Assembly (NCBI RefSeq): GCF_031453675.1
Contig: NZ_JAVIZX010000001.1
Location: 1,178,001 to 1,242,000, forward strand
Length of the DNA stretch: 64,000 nucleotides
Direction of reading: 5' to 3'
From: Paracidovorax wautersii
GTDB lineage: Bacteria; Pseudomonadota; Gammaproteobacteria; Burkholderiales; Burkholderiaceae_C
Numbering within the stretch: the first letter of the stretch is position 1; each line of letters begins with the position of its first letter. A program made the translations under genes and the position numbers. The notes below the pieces were generated by a model. The model ran no database searches. It was not told where the DNA came from and saw nothing but the letters and a program-made list of their open reading frames with translations. Below are positions 27,539 to 38,598 of this stretch, piece by piece.

Positions 27539-28435
27539 TTACTTCAGTTGGGCCTTCAGCAGCTTGCCCAGTTCGGACGGGTTGCGCGTGATGATGAAGC
27601 CGGACTCTTCCATGATGGCGAGCTTGGCATCCGCCGTGTCGGCACCACCGGAGATCAGCGCACCGGCGTGGCCCATGCGCTTGCCGGGAGGGGCGGTCAC
27701 GCCAGCGATGAAGCCGACGATGGGCTTCTTCATGTTGGCCTTGCACCATTGGGCGGCTTCGGCTTCGTCCGGACCACCGATTTCACCGATCATGATGACG
27801 GCGTCGGTATCGGGATCGTCGTTGAAAGCCTTCATCACGTCGATGTGCTTCAGGCCGTTGATGGGGTCGCCACCAATGCCCACGGCGCTCGACTGGCCCA
27901 GGCCGACTTCCGTCAGCATGGCCACGGCTTCGTACGTCAGCGTGCCCGAACGGGACACCACGCCGATACGGCCCTTGCGGTGGATGTGACCGGGCATGAT
28001 GCCGATCTTGATCTCGTCAGGCGTGATCAGGCCGGGGCAGTTGGGGCCCAGCAGCAGGGTCTTCTTGCCGCCGGCGGCTTCCTTGGCCTTCATCTTGTTG
28101 CGCACTTCGAGCATGTCGCGCACGGGGATGCCTTCGGTGATGCAGATGGCCATGTCCAGGTCGGCCTCGACGGCTTCCCAGATCGCGGCCGCAGCGCCTG
28201 CGGGCGGCACGTAGATCACCGACACGGTCGCACCGGTCTGCTGAGCGGCTTCCTTGACGCTGCCGTAGATCGGGATGTTGAAGATCGACTCACCGGCCTT
28301 CTTGGGGTTCACGCCGGCCACGAAGCAGTTCTTGCCGTTCGCGTATTCCTGGCACTTCTCGGTGTGGAACTGACCGGTCTTGCCCGTGATGCCCTGGGTG
28401 ATGACCTTGGTGTCTTTGTTGATGTAGATCGACAT
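27539..28435 (-). CDS. sucD: Succinate-CoA ligase, alpha subunit
   Basis: Encodes 298 residues. With SucC it makes ATP or GTP from succinyl-CoA in the TCA cycle. Motifs: the CoA-binding Rossmann start [57 protein letters not shown], and the phosphohistidine loop [13 protein letters not shown] with the active-site His. It begins 15 bases after sucC with its own GGAG. Operon sucCD on the minus strand. Confidence 0.97.
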   Translation of the reverse strand: MSIYINKDTKVITQGITGKTGQFHTEKCQEYANGKNCFVAGVNPKKAGESIFNIPIYGSVKEAAQQTGATVSVIYVPPAGAAAAIWEAVEADLDMAICITEGIPVRDMLEVRNKMKAKEAAGGKKTLLLGPNCPGLITPDEIKIGIMPGHIHRKGRIGVVSRSGTLTYEAVAMLTEVGLGQSSAVGIGGDPINGLKHIDVMKAFNDDPDTDAVIMIGEIGGPDEAEAAQWCKANMKKPIVGFIAGVTAPPGKRMGHAGALISGGADTADAKLAIMEESGFIITRNPSELGKLLKAQLK

Positions 28436-28450
28436 GAGTGTTCTCCGGGC

Positions 28451-29611
<1,161 letters not shown>

Positions 29612-29788
29612 GAGGTCTCTCTCAGGAAAGGATGGTAGTTACCCGTTTGCCATGATCGGATGTCTGGCCGCGGGATGGGGACATGGCAACCAACGACTGT
29701 ATCATGCTGCGACGCACCATCCATGTGGATATAACTTACAGCCCCGCTGGCGCAGCAAGCCCCGCGCCGGTCTCTGCAGGAGCACACC

Positions 29789-30700
29789 ATGACCAAAGTC
29801 TTCATCGACGGCGAAGCCGGCACCACGGGTCTGCAGATCCGCGAGCGCCTGCAGGCCATGCCGCAGATCGAGCTGGTCAGCATCCCGTCCGAACTGCGCA
29901 AGGACCCGGAGACCAAGCGCACGATCATGGCCGGCGTGGACCTCGTCATCCTGTGCCTGCACGACGATGCCGCGCGCGAATCCGTCGCCATGATCGACAG
30001 CTTGCCCGGCAAGAAGCCGCGCATCATCGACGCCAGCACCGCCCACCGCACGGCCGAGGGCTGGACCTATGGCTTCCCCGAGCTGTCGCGCGATCAGCGT
30101 GCCGCCGTGCAACAGGCCGAGCGCGTGGCCAACCCCGGCTGCTACGCCACGGGCGCCATCGCCCTGCTGCGCCCGCTGGTCGATGCCGGCGTGCTGCCGC
30201 CCGACTACCCCGTCGCCCTGCCCTCCATCAGCGGCTACACCGGTGGCGGCCGGCAGATGATCGAGGCCTACGAGGCCGGCGGCGCGCCTGCGCACGAGCT
30301 GTACGCGCTGGGCCTGAACCACAAGCACCTGCCGGAAATCATGCGCCATGGCCGTGTGACGCGCCGGCCTCTCTTCATCCCCGCCGTGGGCAACTTCGAC
30401 CAGGGCATGCTGGTGGAACTGCCGCTGCACCTCGACCTGCTCCCCGGCCGCCCCACGCTGGCGCGGCTGCAGGAGGTCTACGCCGCGCACTACGCGGGCA
30501 GCGAGTGGGTGACCGTGGACCCTGCGCCCGAGTCGGGCAAGCTGGACGCCGTGGCGCTCAAGGACACCAACCGGTTGGAGATCCGCGTCTTCGGCAACGA
30601 GGACGCCGGCCACGCCGTGGTGGTGGCGCGGCTGGACAACCTGGGCAAGGGCGCCAGCGGCGCCGCGGTGCAGAACCTGGAACTGATGCTGGGGCTATGA
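29789..30700 (+). CDS. argC: N-acetyl-gamma-glutamyl-phosphate reductase, short type
   Basis: Encodes 303 residues, matching the shorter type-2 ArgC. It reduces N-acetylglutamyl phosphate with NADPH in arginine synthesis. Visible: the Rossmann start [20 protein letters not shown], the catalytic cysteine in ANPGCYATG (Cys118), [22 protein letters not shown] with the catalytic His, and [20 protein letters not shown] precedes the ATG. Apparently monocistronic. Confidence 0.95.
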   Translation: MTKVFIDGEAGTTGLQIRERLQAMPQIELVSIPSELRKDPETKRTIMAGVDLVILCLHDDAARESVAMIDSLPGKKPRIIDASTAHRTAEGWTYGFPELSRDQRAAVQQAERVANPGCYATGAIALLRPLVDAGVLPPDYPVALPSISGYTGGGRQMIEAYEAGGAPAHELYALGLNHKHLPEIMRHGRVTRRPLFIPAVGNFDQGMLVELPLHLDLLPGRPTLARLQEVYAAHYAGSEWVTVDPAPESGKLDAVALKDTNRLEIRVFGNEDAGHAVVVARLDNLGKGASGAAVQNLELMLGL

Positions 30701-31066
30701 CCCCGGGCCGCCGGCCCGCCTCTGCCGGGTGAGTGCCGCGGCGTTGGGTAGGTTCACCGGCGGGATGCAGGCCGCGGTGGACTTTGGCTTGAGGGCGTGG
30801 CGATCCGCGCGCACTGCGATGCCGCTGGCCGCCTGCCAAGGCGGCGCCCCAGGGTGGCGGCGCACGCACTGCGCCGACCGCTTCCCCAGCAAGGCGTGTG
30901 GCGCAGTCGCAAGCGGTCAGCCGCCCAGAGGTTTTGCTCTCAAAAAGAGAGCATGCTGCGCTTGACCCTCTTGGTTTTCAGATACCTTTCTATCTGAATC
31001 GCAGCTTCAACAAGCGCAAGAAGCTACGTTTTTAATAGCGCCTGGAGCCACGGCAACCCGCAGCCT
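30701..31066. other. 366-bp gap with hairpins and a decayed repeat
   Basis: No supported gene. GCTCTC/GAGAGC (30936-30941 with 30947-30952, loop AAAAA) and CAGATA/TATCTG (30979-30984 with 30991-30996) are small hairpins. GCAGCTTCAACAAGCGCAAG and TTTTTAATAGCGCCTGGAG at 31001-31047 look like a degenerate member of the interspersed repeat family. The gap separates the 3' ends of argC and dprA. Confidence 0.4.
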
Positions 31067-32290
31067 TCACGCACGCCCGACACGCTGGAACAGGCCGCCG
31101 GGAAGCCGCGCCACATGGCCATCGAGCTCCAGCTCAAGCAGGCCCGCCTGCAGCGCTGCGGCGCCCAGGCCCGTCCGCGCGACCAGCGCGTCCAGCCCCA
31201 CGGGATCGAAGCCCAGGGCCTGCAGCAGGCTGCCGTGCGCGGATCCGGCGCCGGCCGCTGGGGGCTGCGGCGCCTCGCCCGGCGGAACCGCAGCTGCCGG
31301 AGCGGCGGCCACCGCTGGCAGCAAGGGCAGCTCTTCCAGCACGTCCTGCGCCGACTCGACCAGCTTGGCGCCCTGCCGGATCAGTGCGTGGCAGCCGCGG
31401 GACTGCGGCGCATGGATGGAGCCGGGAATGGCGAACACCTCCCGCCCTTGCTCGGAGGCCAGGCGGGCCGTGATGAGCGAGCCCGAGGCGAGCGCCGCCT
31501 CGACCACCAGCGTACCCTGCGACAAGCCGGCGATGATGCGGTTGCGCTTGGGGAAGTTGCCCGCCAGCGGCGGTGTGCCCAGCGGGTATTCGCTCACCAG
31601 CAGCCCGTGCTGCGCGATGCGGCGGGCCAGGTCGAGGTTGCGGCGCGGGTAGACGCGGTCCAGGCCGGTGCCGACCACGGCGATGGTGGCGGGCTCTGCG
31701 GCCGCACCGCCCGGCGTGCCTGCGCCCGGCAGCGCGTCGGGCAGATCGGCCAGCGCGCCCTCATGCGCGGCGGCATCCACACCCAAAGCCAGGCCGGAGA
31801 CAATGCACAGCCCCACAGCCCGCAGCGCGCGGGCGAACTGGCGGGCGTTCTCCTCGCCCTGCGCCGTCGGGTTGCGGCTGCCCACCATGGCCAGGCAGCG
31901 CTGCGCGGGAAAGGGGCCGGCGGCGTTCCACACCAGGTGTTCGGGCCCCGTCAGGTAGAGCAGCAGCGGAGGGTCGGCGGTTTCGAGCAGCGCCGCCGGA
32001 TAGCCGGCATCGCCCAGCGTCAGCACCCTGCGCGCGGGCGTTCCCGCAGGCGGGGCGGCGCCCGCATCCAGCCAGGCGAGCGTCGTCTGCACCAGGGCGT
32101 CCAGCCCCTCGGGCGGCGCGCCCAGAGCCTGCACTTGGGCCGGTGTGGCGTGCAGCGACAGCGCGGCCGCGTCCTGCAGGAAGATCTGCTGCGGCAGACC
32201 GAAGGCCGCCAGCAGGCGCCGGGCCGTGGTGTTGCCGATGCCGTCGCTGAGGGTCAGGCGCAGCCAGGCCGTGAGTTCAAGGCGATCCAT
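31067..32290 (-). CDS. dprA: DNA processing protein DprA (Smf)
   Basis: Encodes 407 residues from ATG 32290 (MDRLELTAWLRLTLSDGIGN). DprA loads RecA onto incoming single strands during natural transformation. Domains: SAM-like N-terminus, then the extended Rossmann fold with CLAMVGSRNPTAQGEENARQ, VSGLALGVDAAAHEGAL, VVGTGLDRVYPRRNLDLA, SEYPLGTPPLAGNFPKRNRI and VVEAALASGSLITA, and finally a winged-helix DML1-like domain (DPVGLDALVARTGLGAAALQ). An insert of Gly/Ala/Pro (PGAGTPGGAAAEPAT) is a little longer than in most homologues. It follows the LysM gene on the same strand, 86 bp apart. Confidence 0.95.
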   Translation of the reverse strand: MDRLELTAWLRLTLSDGIGNTTARRLLAAFGLPQQIFLQDAAALSLHATPAQVQALGAPPEGLDALVQTTLAWLDAGAAPPAGTPARRVLTLGDAGYPAALLETADPPLLLYLTGPEHLVWNAAGPFPAQRCLAMVGSRNPTAQGEENARQFARALRAVGLCIVSGLALGVDAAAHEGALADLPDALPGAGTPGGAAAEPATIAVVGTGLDRVYPRRNLDLARRIAQHGLLVSEYPLGTPPLAGNFPKRNRIIAGLSQGTLVVEAALASGSLITARLASEQGREVFAIPGSIHAPQSRGCHALIRQGAKLVESAQDVLEELPLLPAVAAAPAAAVPPGEAPQPPAAGAGSAHGSLLQALGFDPVGLDALVARTGLGAAALQAGLLELELDGHVARLPGGLFQRVGRA

Positions 32291-32376
32291 AGGGCAACCA
32301 GCTTCCGATGCGGCTCCGGAGGCGCGCCCGCCGTCAGCCGGCGGCGCGCTCCGGCCGCGGCTGCCGCGGCGCGGGG

Positions 32377-33618
32377 TTACTGAGGGGTGACCAGCCGGTC
32401 GCCCACGCGCACGCCGTTCTCGACCTGCAGCAGGAGCACGTAGGAGACGCGGTCGAAGGTGCGAAAGACCATGGCCGTGCCGTTGGCCTCGCTGGGCAGC
32501 TTGACCACGGCGCCGGGCTCGCCGGTCTTGTCCTTCACGCGGTCGCCCTGCGTGAGCACCGTCAGCACGTGGCCCGACTCGATGCCGTCGCGCGTGCCCT
32601 TGTTGATGGCGACCACCTGGTTCTGCGCCGCGTAGCGCACGGCCGTGCTGCCGTAGATGGACACCACGCGGGCATCCACCGCGAACTGCGGGGAACGGGG
32701 CGTGTAGTTGTTGTAGCCGCGCTCGGGCGCCGGCAGCAGGCGGTCGCCGGCGCGGATCTCTTCCTTGGCGCGGCTCAGGTCGACCGTGGCGGGCACGACG
32801 TCGATGGTGCTGCCGCCCTTGCCGTCCGGCGTGGTTTCGGTCGTCTGGCTGCGCACCAGTTCGGCCCGGCCCACGTACTGGGCCTCGTAGCCGAGGATCT
32901 CGCCGGAGGCGGGGTCCTTCAAGGGCACGGCGCTGCGGAACACACGGTATTGGCGCGGCACGCCCGGGGCCAGCACCAGCGGGCGCTCCTGCGGGCCCAG
33001 GGCGTAGGCGCGGTCGCCGCTGGCCATCAGCACGCGCTCGTCGGTGGTGGCGACGATGCGCGGTGCCTGGGACAGCGACAGTTCGTCCACCACCAGCGGC
33101 TCGACCAGGAAGGGTTCGATCAGGTGGGGCTGGAGCGTCGGCAGCGCGGTATCGGCCAGGCTGTCGTAGCGCGTGCGGGGCGATACGCGCACCGTCTCGG
33201 TGGGCTCGGCCGAGCCGCCCGCCGGCCGGGTGCGCAGGCGCGCATAGCCGTCGGACTTCTCCAGGTACAGCGTCTGGCCGGGGAAGATCAGATGCGGGTT
33301 GGGAATCGTCTGCAGGTTCATGCCCCACAGCTCAGGCCAGCGCCAGGGGCGCTGCAGGAACATGCCCGAGATGCCCCACAGCGTATCGCCGCGGCGCACC
33401 ACGTAGGTGTCGGGCGCAGTGGGGGACAGCTCCTGCAGCGGCACGCCGCGCGACGCGACCTGCTGGGCCGTGGAGCGCTGGTCGGCCGTGACGGGGTAGT
33501 TCTGCGCCAGGGCAGGCAGGGCGAGCAGGGCTCCGGCCAGCAGCGCCAGTGCGCCGCGCGCGGTGTTGAGCCCCCGATCGTGGGCCGCCCTGTCGTTCGT
33601 TGTCCCAAGCATTTGCAC
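32377..33618 (-). CDS. Secreted LysM-domain peptidoglycan-binding protein
   Basis: Encodes 413 residues if started at GTG 33618, which has GAGGGGGG nearby; ATG 33612 is the alternative. Signal peptide: LLAGALLALPALAQ. A single LysM domain follows at about residues 70-120: TYVVRRGDTLWGISGMFLQR, then WPELWGMNLQTIPNPHLIFP and GQTLYL. The rest (about 290 residues) is the conserved C-terminal extension of this betaproteobacterial family, with no enzymatic motif. It lies upstream of dprA and divergent from def, a conserved arrangement. Role: cell-wall binding, details unknown. Confidence 0.92.
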   Translation of the reverse strand: MQMLGTTNDRAAHDRGLNTARGALALLAGALLALPALAQNYPVTADQRSTAQQVASRGVPLQELSPTAPDTYVVRRGDTLWGISGMFLQRPWRWPELWGMNLQTIPNPHLIFPGQTLYLEKSDGYARLRTRPAGGSAEPTETVRVSPRTRYDSLADTALPTLQPHLIEPFLVEPLVVDELSLSQAPRIVATTDERVLMASGDRAYALGPQERPLVLAPGVPRQYRVFRSAVPLKDPASGEILGYEAQYVGRAELVRSQTTETTPDGKGGSTIDVVPATVDLSRAKEEIRAGDRLLPAPERGYNNYTPRSPQFAVDARVVSIYGSTAVRYAAQNQVVAINKGTRDGIESGHVLTVLTQGDRVKDKTGEPGAVVKLPSEANGTAMVFRTFDRVSYVLLLQVENGVRVGDRLVTPQ

Positions 33619-33793
33619 TACGCCCCCCTCACTGGCACCGCAGCGAACGGGTGGCCCGATCGAACTGCGGCAATATGTAAAAAAGCCTGGGGGATTCTCA
33701 GCCCAAGCCCTTCTTAGGGCAACGATTATTGCGAACGCCCCCGGCGGCCCCGGTCAAAAGTGGCGAAAATAGCGACATATTCTTCCCCCGGCC

Positions 33794-34306
33794 ATGGCAA
33801 TTCTTCCCATCCTCTGTTATCCCGATCCCCGCCTGCACAAGGTCGCCCGACCCGTGGAGGCGGTGGACGACCGCGTGCGGTCCATCGTGGACGACATGCT
33901 GGCGACCATGTACGACGCGCAGGGCATCGGCCTGGCTGCCACGCAGGTGGACATCCACGAGCGCATCGTCGTCATCGACGTGTCCGAAGACCGCGACACG
34001 CCGCTGGTGCTGATCAACCCCGAGATCGCCTGGGCCAGTGACGAGAAGCAACTGGGCGACGAGGGCTGCCTCTCCGTGCCCGGCATCTACGACGGCGTGG
34101 AACGCTCCACCGCCGTGCATGTGCGCGCGCTAGACGCCCAGGGCCAGTCCCGCGTGATCGAGGCCGAAGGCCTGCTGGCCATCTGCATGCAGCACGAGAT
34201 GGACCACCTGATGGGCAAGGTGTTCGTCGAGTACCTCTCCCCGCTCAAGCGCAACCGCATCAAGACCAAGCTGCAGAAACTGCAGCGCGAGGAACGCCGC
34301 GCATGA
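33794..34306 (+). CDS. def: Peptide deformylase
   Basis: Encodes 170 residues. It removes the N-formyl group from nascent proteins with a ferrous ion. The three motifs are intact: GIGLAATQ (residues 44-51), EGCLSVP with metal ligand Cys92, and QHEMDH with His134, Glu135 and His138. First gene of def, lipoprotein, fmt, azlC, azlD. Its stop overlaps the next ATG (34303-34306). Confidence 0.98.
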   Translation: MAILPILCYPDPRLHKVARPVEAVDDRVRSIVDDMLATMYDAQGIGLAATQVDIHERIVVIDVSEDRDTPLVLINPEIAWASDEKQLGDEGCLSVPGIYDGVERSTAVHVRALDAQGQSRVIEAEGLLAICMQHEMDHLMGKVFVEYLSPLKRNRIKTKLQKLQREERRA

Positions 34307-34854
34307 GCGTGGCAGGCGCCGAACCGGCGGGCCACCCCGGCCTCTGGCGGGGTGCCGCAGGCCGCTGCGCCCGCGTGGCGCTGGCCGCCGGCATGGCCGC
34401 GCTGCTGGCGGCCTGCATGTCTTCGCCGCTCGCCCAGCGGCCCGGGACGGACCGGTCGGCCGTGCTGGCGCAGCTGGGCCAGCCGCTGTCCGCCACCGCC
34501 CTGCCGAACGGCGGCGAGCGCCTGCTGTATTCCACCCTGCCCGCCGGCCGCGAGGTCTACCACGTCGACCTCGGACAGGACGGGCGCGTGGTGCGCACGG
34601 AGCAGGTGCTCACTTTGCGGCACTTTTCCGCCCTGAGCCAAGGCGGCTGGACGGCCCTGGATGTGCATGCGTTCTTCGGCCCGCCTTTCGAGGTGCAGCG
34701 CGTGTCCAGCTTCGAGGGTGCCGTCTGGACCTACCGGTTCATGGACGACATCAACCTGCGCCGCATGGCGCATGTCCACATCGACCCGCAAGGCATCGTC
34801 CGCAAGGTCATGTTCACGGATGAACCCCTGCCCGGCGATGACCGGGTGTTCTGA
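34303..34854 (+). CDS. Putative lipoprotein, BamE/SmpA-like
   Basis: Encodes 183 residues. It starts at the ATGA overlap with def, so it is translationally coupled. A basic N-terminal region is followed by a hydrophobic stretch ending LLAACMSS, a lipobox with Cys38. The mature part contains [20 protein letters not shown] and, later, [20 protein letters not shown], two copies of the pattern seen in BamE/OmlA-type domains. It may be an outer-membrane lipoprotein assisting envelope assembly. It sits between def and fmt, which is unusual as most genomes have them adjacent. Confidence 0.75.
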   Translation: MSVAGAEPAGHPGLWRGAAGRCARVALAAGMAALLAACMSSPLAQRPGTDRSAVLAQLGQPLSATALPNGGERLLYSTLPAGREVYHVDLGQDGRVVRTEQVLTLRHFSALSQGGWTALDVHAFFGPPFEVQRVSSFEGAVWTYRFMDDINLRRMAHVHIDPQGIVRKVMFTDEPLPGDDRVF

Positions 34855-34890
34855 GAGCGGCAGGCGCCAACCGCGCCCGCCCGTGTTTCC

Positions 34891-35940
34891 ATGAAGATCA
34901 TTTTTGCCGGCACGCCGGAGTTCGCCCGCGTGGCCCTGGAGCGCTTGCTGCAGGCCGGCTTCACCATCCCGCTGGTGCTCACCCAGCCCGACCGCCCCGC
35001 CGGCCGGGGCATGAAGCTGCAGGCCTCGCCCGTCAAGCAGTGCGCGCTGGAGCACGGCATTCCCGTCGCCCAGCCGCGCAGCCTGCGCCTGGACGGCAAG
35101 TACCCGGAAGATGCCGCCGCCGCGCGCGAGGCTCTGGTCGCCGCCGGGGCGGATGCCATGGTGGTGGCCGCCTACGGGCTGATCCTTCCGCAGTGGGTGC
35201 TGGATCTGATGGGCACCGCACGCCCGCCCGAAGGCGCGAAGGCTCCCTCAGGGGGCGTGCGGACCCAGGGGCTGGGCTGCCTGAACATCCACGCCAGCGT
35301 GCTGCCGCGCTGGCGCGGGGCGGCGCCCATCCACCGCGCCATCGAGGCCGGGGACGCCGAAACGGGCGTGACCATCATGCAGATGGATGCCGGCCTGGAC
35401 ACGGGCGACATGCTGCTCGTCGAGAAGATCGCCATCGCGCCCACCGACACCACGGCCACGCTGCACGACCGGCTGGCCGCTTTGGGTGGCCGTATGGTGG
35501 TGGAGGCGCTGGAACTGGCGGCCTGCGGCGGGCTCACCGCCACGCCCCAGCCGGCCGAAGGCGTGACCTACGCGCACAAGATCGAGAAGGCCGAGAGCAC
35601 CATCGACTGGGCGCTGCCGGCCGAGGCCATTGCCCGCCGCGTGCGTGCGTTCGACCCCTTCCCGGGTGCCGCCACTGCGTTCGGCACCGAAGCCATCAAG
35701 ATTTGGAGCTGCGAAATTGATAGCAGCCTGTGCTCTACAGACGGGCGCTGCGGGCAGATTTTGTGCATAGACGACCACGGCATCGCCGTGGCCTGCGGCG
35801 ATGCGACCGCGCTGCGCCTGACCACGCTGCAGCGCGCGGGCGGCAAGCGGCTGGCGGCGGCGGACTTTCTGCGGGGCTTCCCGCTGGCGCCGGGCCAGGT
35901 GCTGGGACAGCCGCCGGCCGCCGAAGGCGCGGCGCCATGA
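34891..35940 (+). CDS. fmt: Methionyl-tRNA formyltransferase with two inserted segments
   Basis: Encodes 349 residues, about 35 longer than E. coli Fmt. It formylates initiator Met-tRNA using 10-formyl-THF. Catalytic residues are present: Asn132 and His134 in [18 protein letters not shown], Asp170 in [13 protein letters not shown]. Odd: relatives run directly from LPQWVLDL into MPRLGCLN, whereas here about 20 residues, [20 protein letters not shown], intervene (about 108-127). A second unusual segment, about residues 275-292, is encoded by sequence like the interspersed repeat (35713-35764). Neither breaks the frame. Downstream azlC overlaps by ATGA. Confidence 0.95.
   Translation: MKIIFAGTPEFARVALERLLQAGFTIPLVLTQPDRPAGRGMKLQASPVKQCALEHGIPVAQPRSLRLDGKYPEDAAAAREALVAAGADAMVVAAYGLILPQWVLDLMGTARPPEGAKAPSGGVRTQGLGCLNIHASVLPRWRGAAPIHRAIEAGDAETGVTIMQMDAGLDTGDMLLVEKIAIAPTDTTATLHDRLAALGGRMVVEALELAACGGLTATPQPAEGVTYAHKIEKAESTIDWALPAEAIARRVRAFDPFPGAATAFGTEAIKIWSCEIDSSLCSTDGRCGQILCIDDHGIAVACGDATALRLTTLQRAGGKRLAAADFLRGFPLAPGQVLGQPPAAEGAAP
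35713..35764. repeat. Interspersed repeat copy inside fmt
   Basis: AAATTGATAGCAGCCTGTGC, then a central GGGCGCTGCGGGCAGATTTT. The block ATTGATAGC.GCCTG and the closing GCGCTGCGGGCA-TTTT match the intergenic copy at 51184. It is translated in frame in the C-terminal tRNA-binding domain of Fmt. Confidence 0.5.
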
Positions 35941-36782
35941 CGCCGCCGGAGCGGCCTTTTTCAACCGAGGTCGACGTGCGCGCCTGGGCGCGCGATCCGT
36001 ACGCCCGGCTGGGCGTGAAGGACATGATCGGCACCTGCCTGGGCATCGGCGCTTGGGGCCTGGTGACGGGCGTGGCCATGGTCAAAAGCGGCATGGAGGC
36101 CCCCATGGCCATCTTCATGTCGCTGCTGGTCTACGCGGGCAGCGCACAGCTGGCCGTGCTGCCGCTGCTGGCCGTGGGCGCGCCGCTGTGGGTGGTGTGG
36201 CTCACCGCCTCGTGCGTGAACCTGCGCTTCGTCATCTTCAGCAGTCTGTGGCGCAGCTACTTCCACTACCTGCCGCGCCGCCAGCGGCTGGCCGTCGCCT
36301 ACTTCAGCGGCGACGTGATCTTCGTGGCGTTCATGAAGCGTTTTCCCAAGCCCGAGCCGCGGCCCGAGCAGGTGCCCTACTTCTGGGGCGCCGCGGCCGC
36401 CAACTGGGTGGCGTGGCAGGTGCCGTCGATCGCCGGGATCCTGCTGGCCAATGCCGTGCCGCTGTCGTGGGGCCTGGGCTTCGCGGGCGTGCTGGCGCTG
36501 CTGGGCGTGCTGCTGTCCATGCTGCAGGACCGCGCCACCTGGCTCGCCACGGGCGTGGCCGGCACGGCGGCCATTGCGGCCTTCGCGCTGCCGCTCAAGC
36601 TCAACATCCTGGTGGCGATCGCCGCGGCCGTGGCGGCGGGGCTGCTCATCGAGGCGGCCGACCGCCATCTGCGCCGGCCCGCCTGGCGGCTGACCACGCG
36701 CAGCCGGGCCGATGAGCCCGTGCCGGCGCCCGCGCCGCAGGAGCCGCCCGTGGCGGCACCGTCCGAGGAGCGCCGGCCATGA
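35937..36782 (+). CDS. azlC: AzlC family branched-chain amino acid exporter subunit
   Basis: Encodes 281 residues from the ATG overlapping the fmt stop. AzlC proteins form, with AzlD, an exporter of branched-chain or similar amino acids. About five to six membrane helices; recognised by [40 protein letters not shown] and [20 protein letters not shown]. The C-terminus is a long Pro/Ala-rich cytoplasmic tail ([18 protein letters not shown]). Coupled to azlD by ATGA. Confidence 0.92.
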   Translation: MTPPERPFSTEVDVRAWARDPYARLGVKDMIGTCLGIGAWGLVTGVAMVKSGMEAPMAIFMSLLVYAGSAQLAVLPLLAVGAPLWVVWLTASCVNLRFVIFSSLWRSYFHYLPRRQRLAVAYFSGDVIFVAFMKRFPKPEPRPEQVPYFWGAAAANWVAWQVPSIAGILLANAVPLSWGLGFAGVLALLGVLLSMLQDRATWLATGVAGTAAIAAFALPLKLNILVAIAAAVAAGLLIEAADRHLRRPAWRLTTRSRADEPVPAPAPQEPPVAAPSEERRP

Positions 36783-37114
36783 ACTGGGACAGCGTCGAAA
36801 CCGTCATCGCCATCGTCGGCCTGGCGGCGATCACATTGGTCTCGCGGGCGTTCTTCATGATTCCCGAGCGCGAGTTGCCGCTGCCCGACTGGCTCAAGCG
36901 CGGCCTCAAGTACGCGCCGCTGGCCGCGCTCACGGCCGTGATCGCGCCCGAGCTGCTGATGACGCAGGGCCGTTTCATCCACACCGTGGTCGACGCGCGC
37001 CTGCCCGCCGTGGTCTGCGCCGTGGGCTACTACTTCTGGCGCCGGGACATCCTGGGCACCATCGTTGTGGGCATGGCGATCTACCTGCCGCTGCACATCG
37101 GCCTGGGCTGGTAG
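36779..37114 (+). CDS. azlD: AzlD family transporter subunit
   Basis: Encodes 111 residues with about four membrane helices. AzlD signatures: IVGLAAITLVSRAFFMIPER and LKRGLKYAPLAALTAVIAPE, then the last helix TIVVGMAIYLPLHIGLGW. It starts within the azlC stop. Together they form the small and large halves of the exporter. Last gene of the def operon; the gap to pgk is 141 bp. Confidence 0.92.
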   Translation: MNWDSVETVIAIVGLAAITLVSRAFFMIPERELPLPDWLKRGLKYAPLAALTAVIAPELLMTQGRFIHTVVDARLPAVVCAVGYYFWRRDILGTIVVGMAIYLPLHIGLGW

Positions 37115-37198
37115 CGTCCGCCAAGGCCGGCAAGTGCGGGCGGGCGGGCGCCGCTCCAGCCCAGAGGCGCGGTTACCAGTCGGTTACCACGTGCCGCC

Positions 37199-37204
37199 TA
37201 CAAT
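37199..37204 (+). promoter_or_regulatory. -10 element of pgk
   Basis: TACAAT lies 51 bp before the pgk ATG and would give a leader of about 45 bases. Upstream is a direct repeat CGGTTACCA (37170-37178 and 37181-37189), the second copy partly in the -35 area. Confidence 0.4.
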
Positions 37205-37255
37205 GCGGCGCAGTGTTTTCCAACCTTCCCACGCCTTCGCGGCCCCTCAGCAACC

Positions 37256-38449
37256 ATGCACATTCTTCGCTTTTCTGACCTCTGTTCCCAAGGCAAGGCC
37301 CGTGGCCAACGCGTGTTCATCCGTGCCGATCTGAACGTGCCGCAGGACGATGCCGGCCGCATCACCGAAGACACGCGCATCCGCGCCTCGGTCCCCTGCA
37401 TCCAGATGGCACTGGACGCCGGCGCCGCCGTGATGGTGACCAGCCACCTCGGCCGCCCGACCGAAGGCGCGTTCCAGCCCTCCGACTCGCTGGCCCCCGT
37501 GGCCGCGCGCCTGTCCGAGCTGCTGGGCCGCGAGGTGCCGCTGGTGGCGGACTGGGTCGACGGCGTCACGGTGCAGCCCGGCCAGGTCGTGCTGCTGGAA
37601 AACTGCCGTGTGAACAAGGGCGAGAAGAAGAACGCGCCTGAGCTGGCGAAGAAGATGGCCCAACTGTGCGACATCTACGTGAACGATGCCTTCGGCACCG
37701 CCCACCGCGCCGAGGGCACGACCTACGGCATCGCCGAGTACGCGCCCATCGCCAGCGCCGGCCCGCTGCTGTCGGCCGAGATCGACGCCATCACCAAGGC
37801 GCTGGCCCAGCCGGCCCGCCCGCTGGCCGCCATCGTGGCCGGCAGCAAGGTGTCCACCAAGCTCACCATCCTGAAGAGCCTGGCCGACAAGGTGGACCAG
37901 CTCATCGTGGGCGGCGGCATCGCCAACACCTTCATGCTGGCCGCGGGCCTCAAGATCGGCAAGAGCCTGGCCGAGCCCGATTTGCTGGACGAGGCCCGCG
38001 CCGTGATCGACGCCATGAAGGCGCGTGGCGCCGAGGTGCCGATCCCCACCGACGTGGTCGTCGCCAAGACCTTCGCCGCCGATGCGCCCGCCACCATCAA
38101 GGCCGCCAGCGACGTGGCCGATGACGACCTGATCCTGGACATCGGCCCCGAGACGGCCCAGAAGCTGGCCGCGCAGCTCAAGGCCGCCGGCACCATCGTC
38201 TGGAACGGCCCGGTGGGCGTGTTCGAGTTCGCCGCGTTCGAGAACGGCACCAAGGCCATCGCCCAGGCGATCGCCGCATCGCCCGCCTTCAGCATCGCCG
38301 GCGGCGGCGACACGCTGGCCGCCATCGCCAAGTACGGCATCGAGAAGGACGTGGGCTACATCTCCACGGGCGGCGGCGCCTTCCTGGAAGTGCTGGAAGG
38401 CAAGACGCTGCCGGCCTTCGAGATTCTGCAGAAACGCGCCAACGGCTGA
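37256..38449 (+). CDS. pgk: Phosphoglycerate kinase
   Basis: Encodes 397 residues, full length. It interconverts 1,3-bisphosphoglycerate and ADP with 3-phosphoglycerate and ATP. Motifs: [13 protein letters not shown] (substrate Asp-Asn), [20 protein letters not shown] followed by [64 protein letters not shown] and [18 protein letters not shown]. Monocistronic with a terminator hairpin downstream. It serves glycolysis and, with pckG (58713), gluconeogenesis. Confidence 0.98.
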   Translation: MHILRFSDLCSQGKARGQRVFIRADLNVPQDDAGRITEDTRIRASVPCIQMALDAGAAVMVTSHLGRPTEGAFQPSDSLAPVAARLSELLGREVPLVADWVDGVTVQPGQVVLLENCRVNKGEKKNAPELAKKMAQLCDIYVNDAFGTAHRAEGTTYGIAEYAPIASAGPLLSAEIDAITKALAQPARPLAAIVAGSKVSTKLTILKSLADKVDQLIVGGGIANTFMLAAGLKIGKSLAEPDLLDEARAVIDAMKARGAEVPIPTDVVVAKTFAADAPATIKAASDVADDDLILDIGPETAQKLAAQLKAAGTIVWNGPVGVFEFAAFENGTKAIAQAIAASPAFSIAGGGDTLAAIAKYGIEKDVGYISTGGGAFLEVLEGKTLPAFEILQKRANG

Positions 38450-38470
38450 GGGCCGGCGACCCGCTTTTTT

Positions 38471-38558
38471 CAGAGCCTTTTAGGCCTCCGGCGCTTGTCC
38501 AGCAAGCGCAGGCAGCTATCAAAACAAGAGCCCGCCGGCACCCAGTCTGCGGGCTCTT
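38471..38558. terminator. Interspersed repeat followed by pgk terminator hairpin
   Basis: 38471-38525 is a repeat copy: AGGCCTCCGGCGCTTGTCC, then AGCAAGCGCAGGCAGCTATC. Immediately after it AAGAGCCCGC (38526-38535) pairs with GCGGGCTCTT (38549-38558), followed by CTTCATT. The hairpin sits between convergent pgk and the YbhB-like gene and may serve both. Confidence 0.65.
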
Positions 38559-38598
38559 CTTCATTCGTGCACGCGCCGCTGTCGGGACGCCTGCGCCG

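Noticed and set aside
31067-33328. A 753-codon minus-strand frame covering dprA and most of the LysM gene
   Set aside because: Only its last 407 codons are DprA. The upstream part is an off-frame reading of the LysM gene and has no DprA-family sequence.
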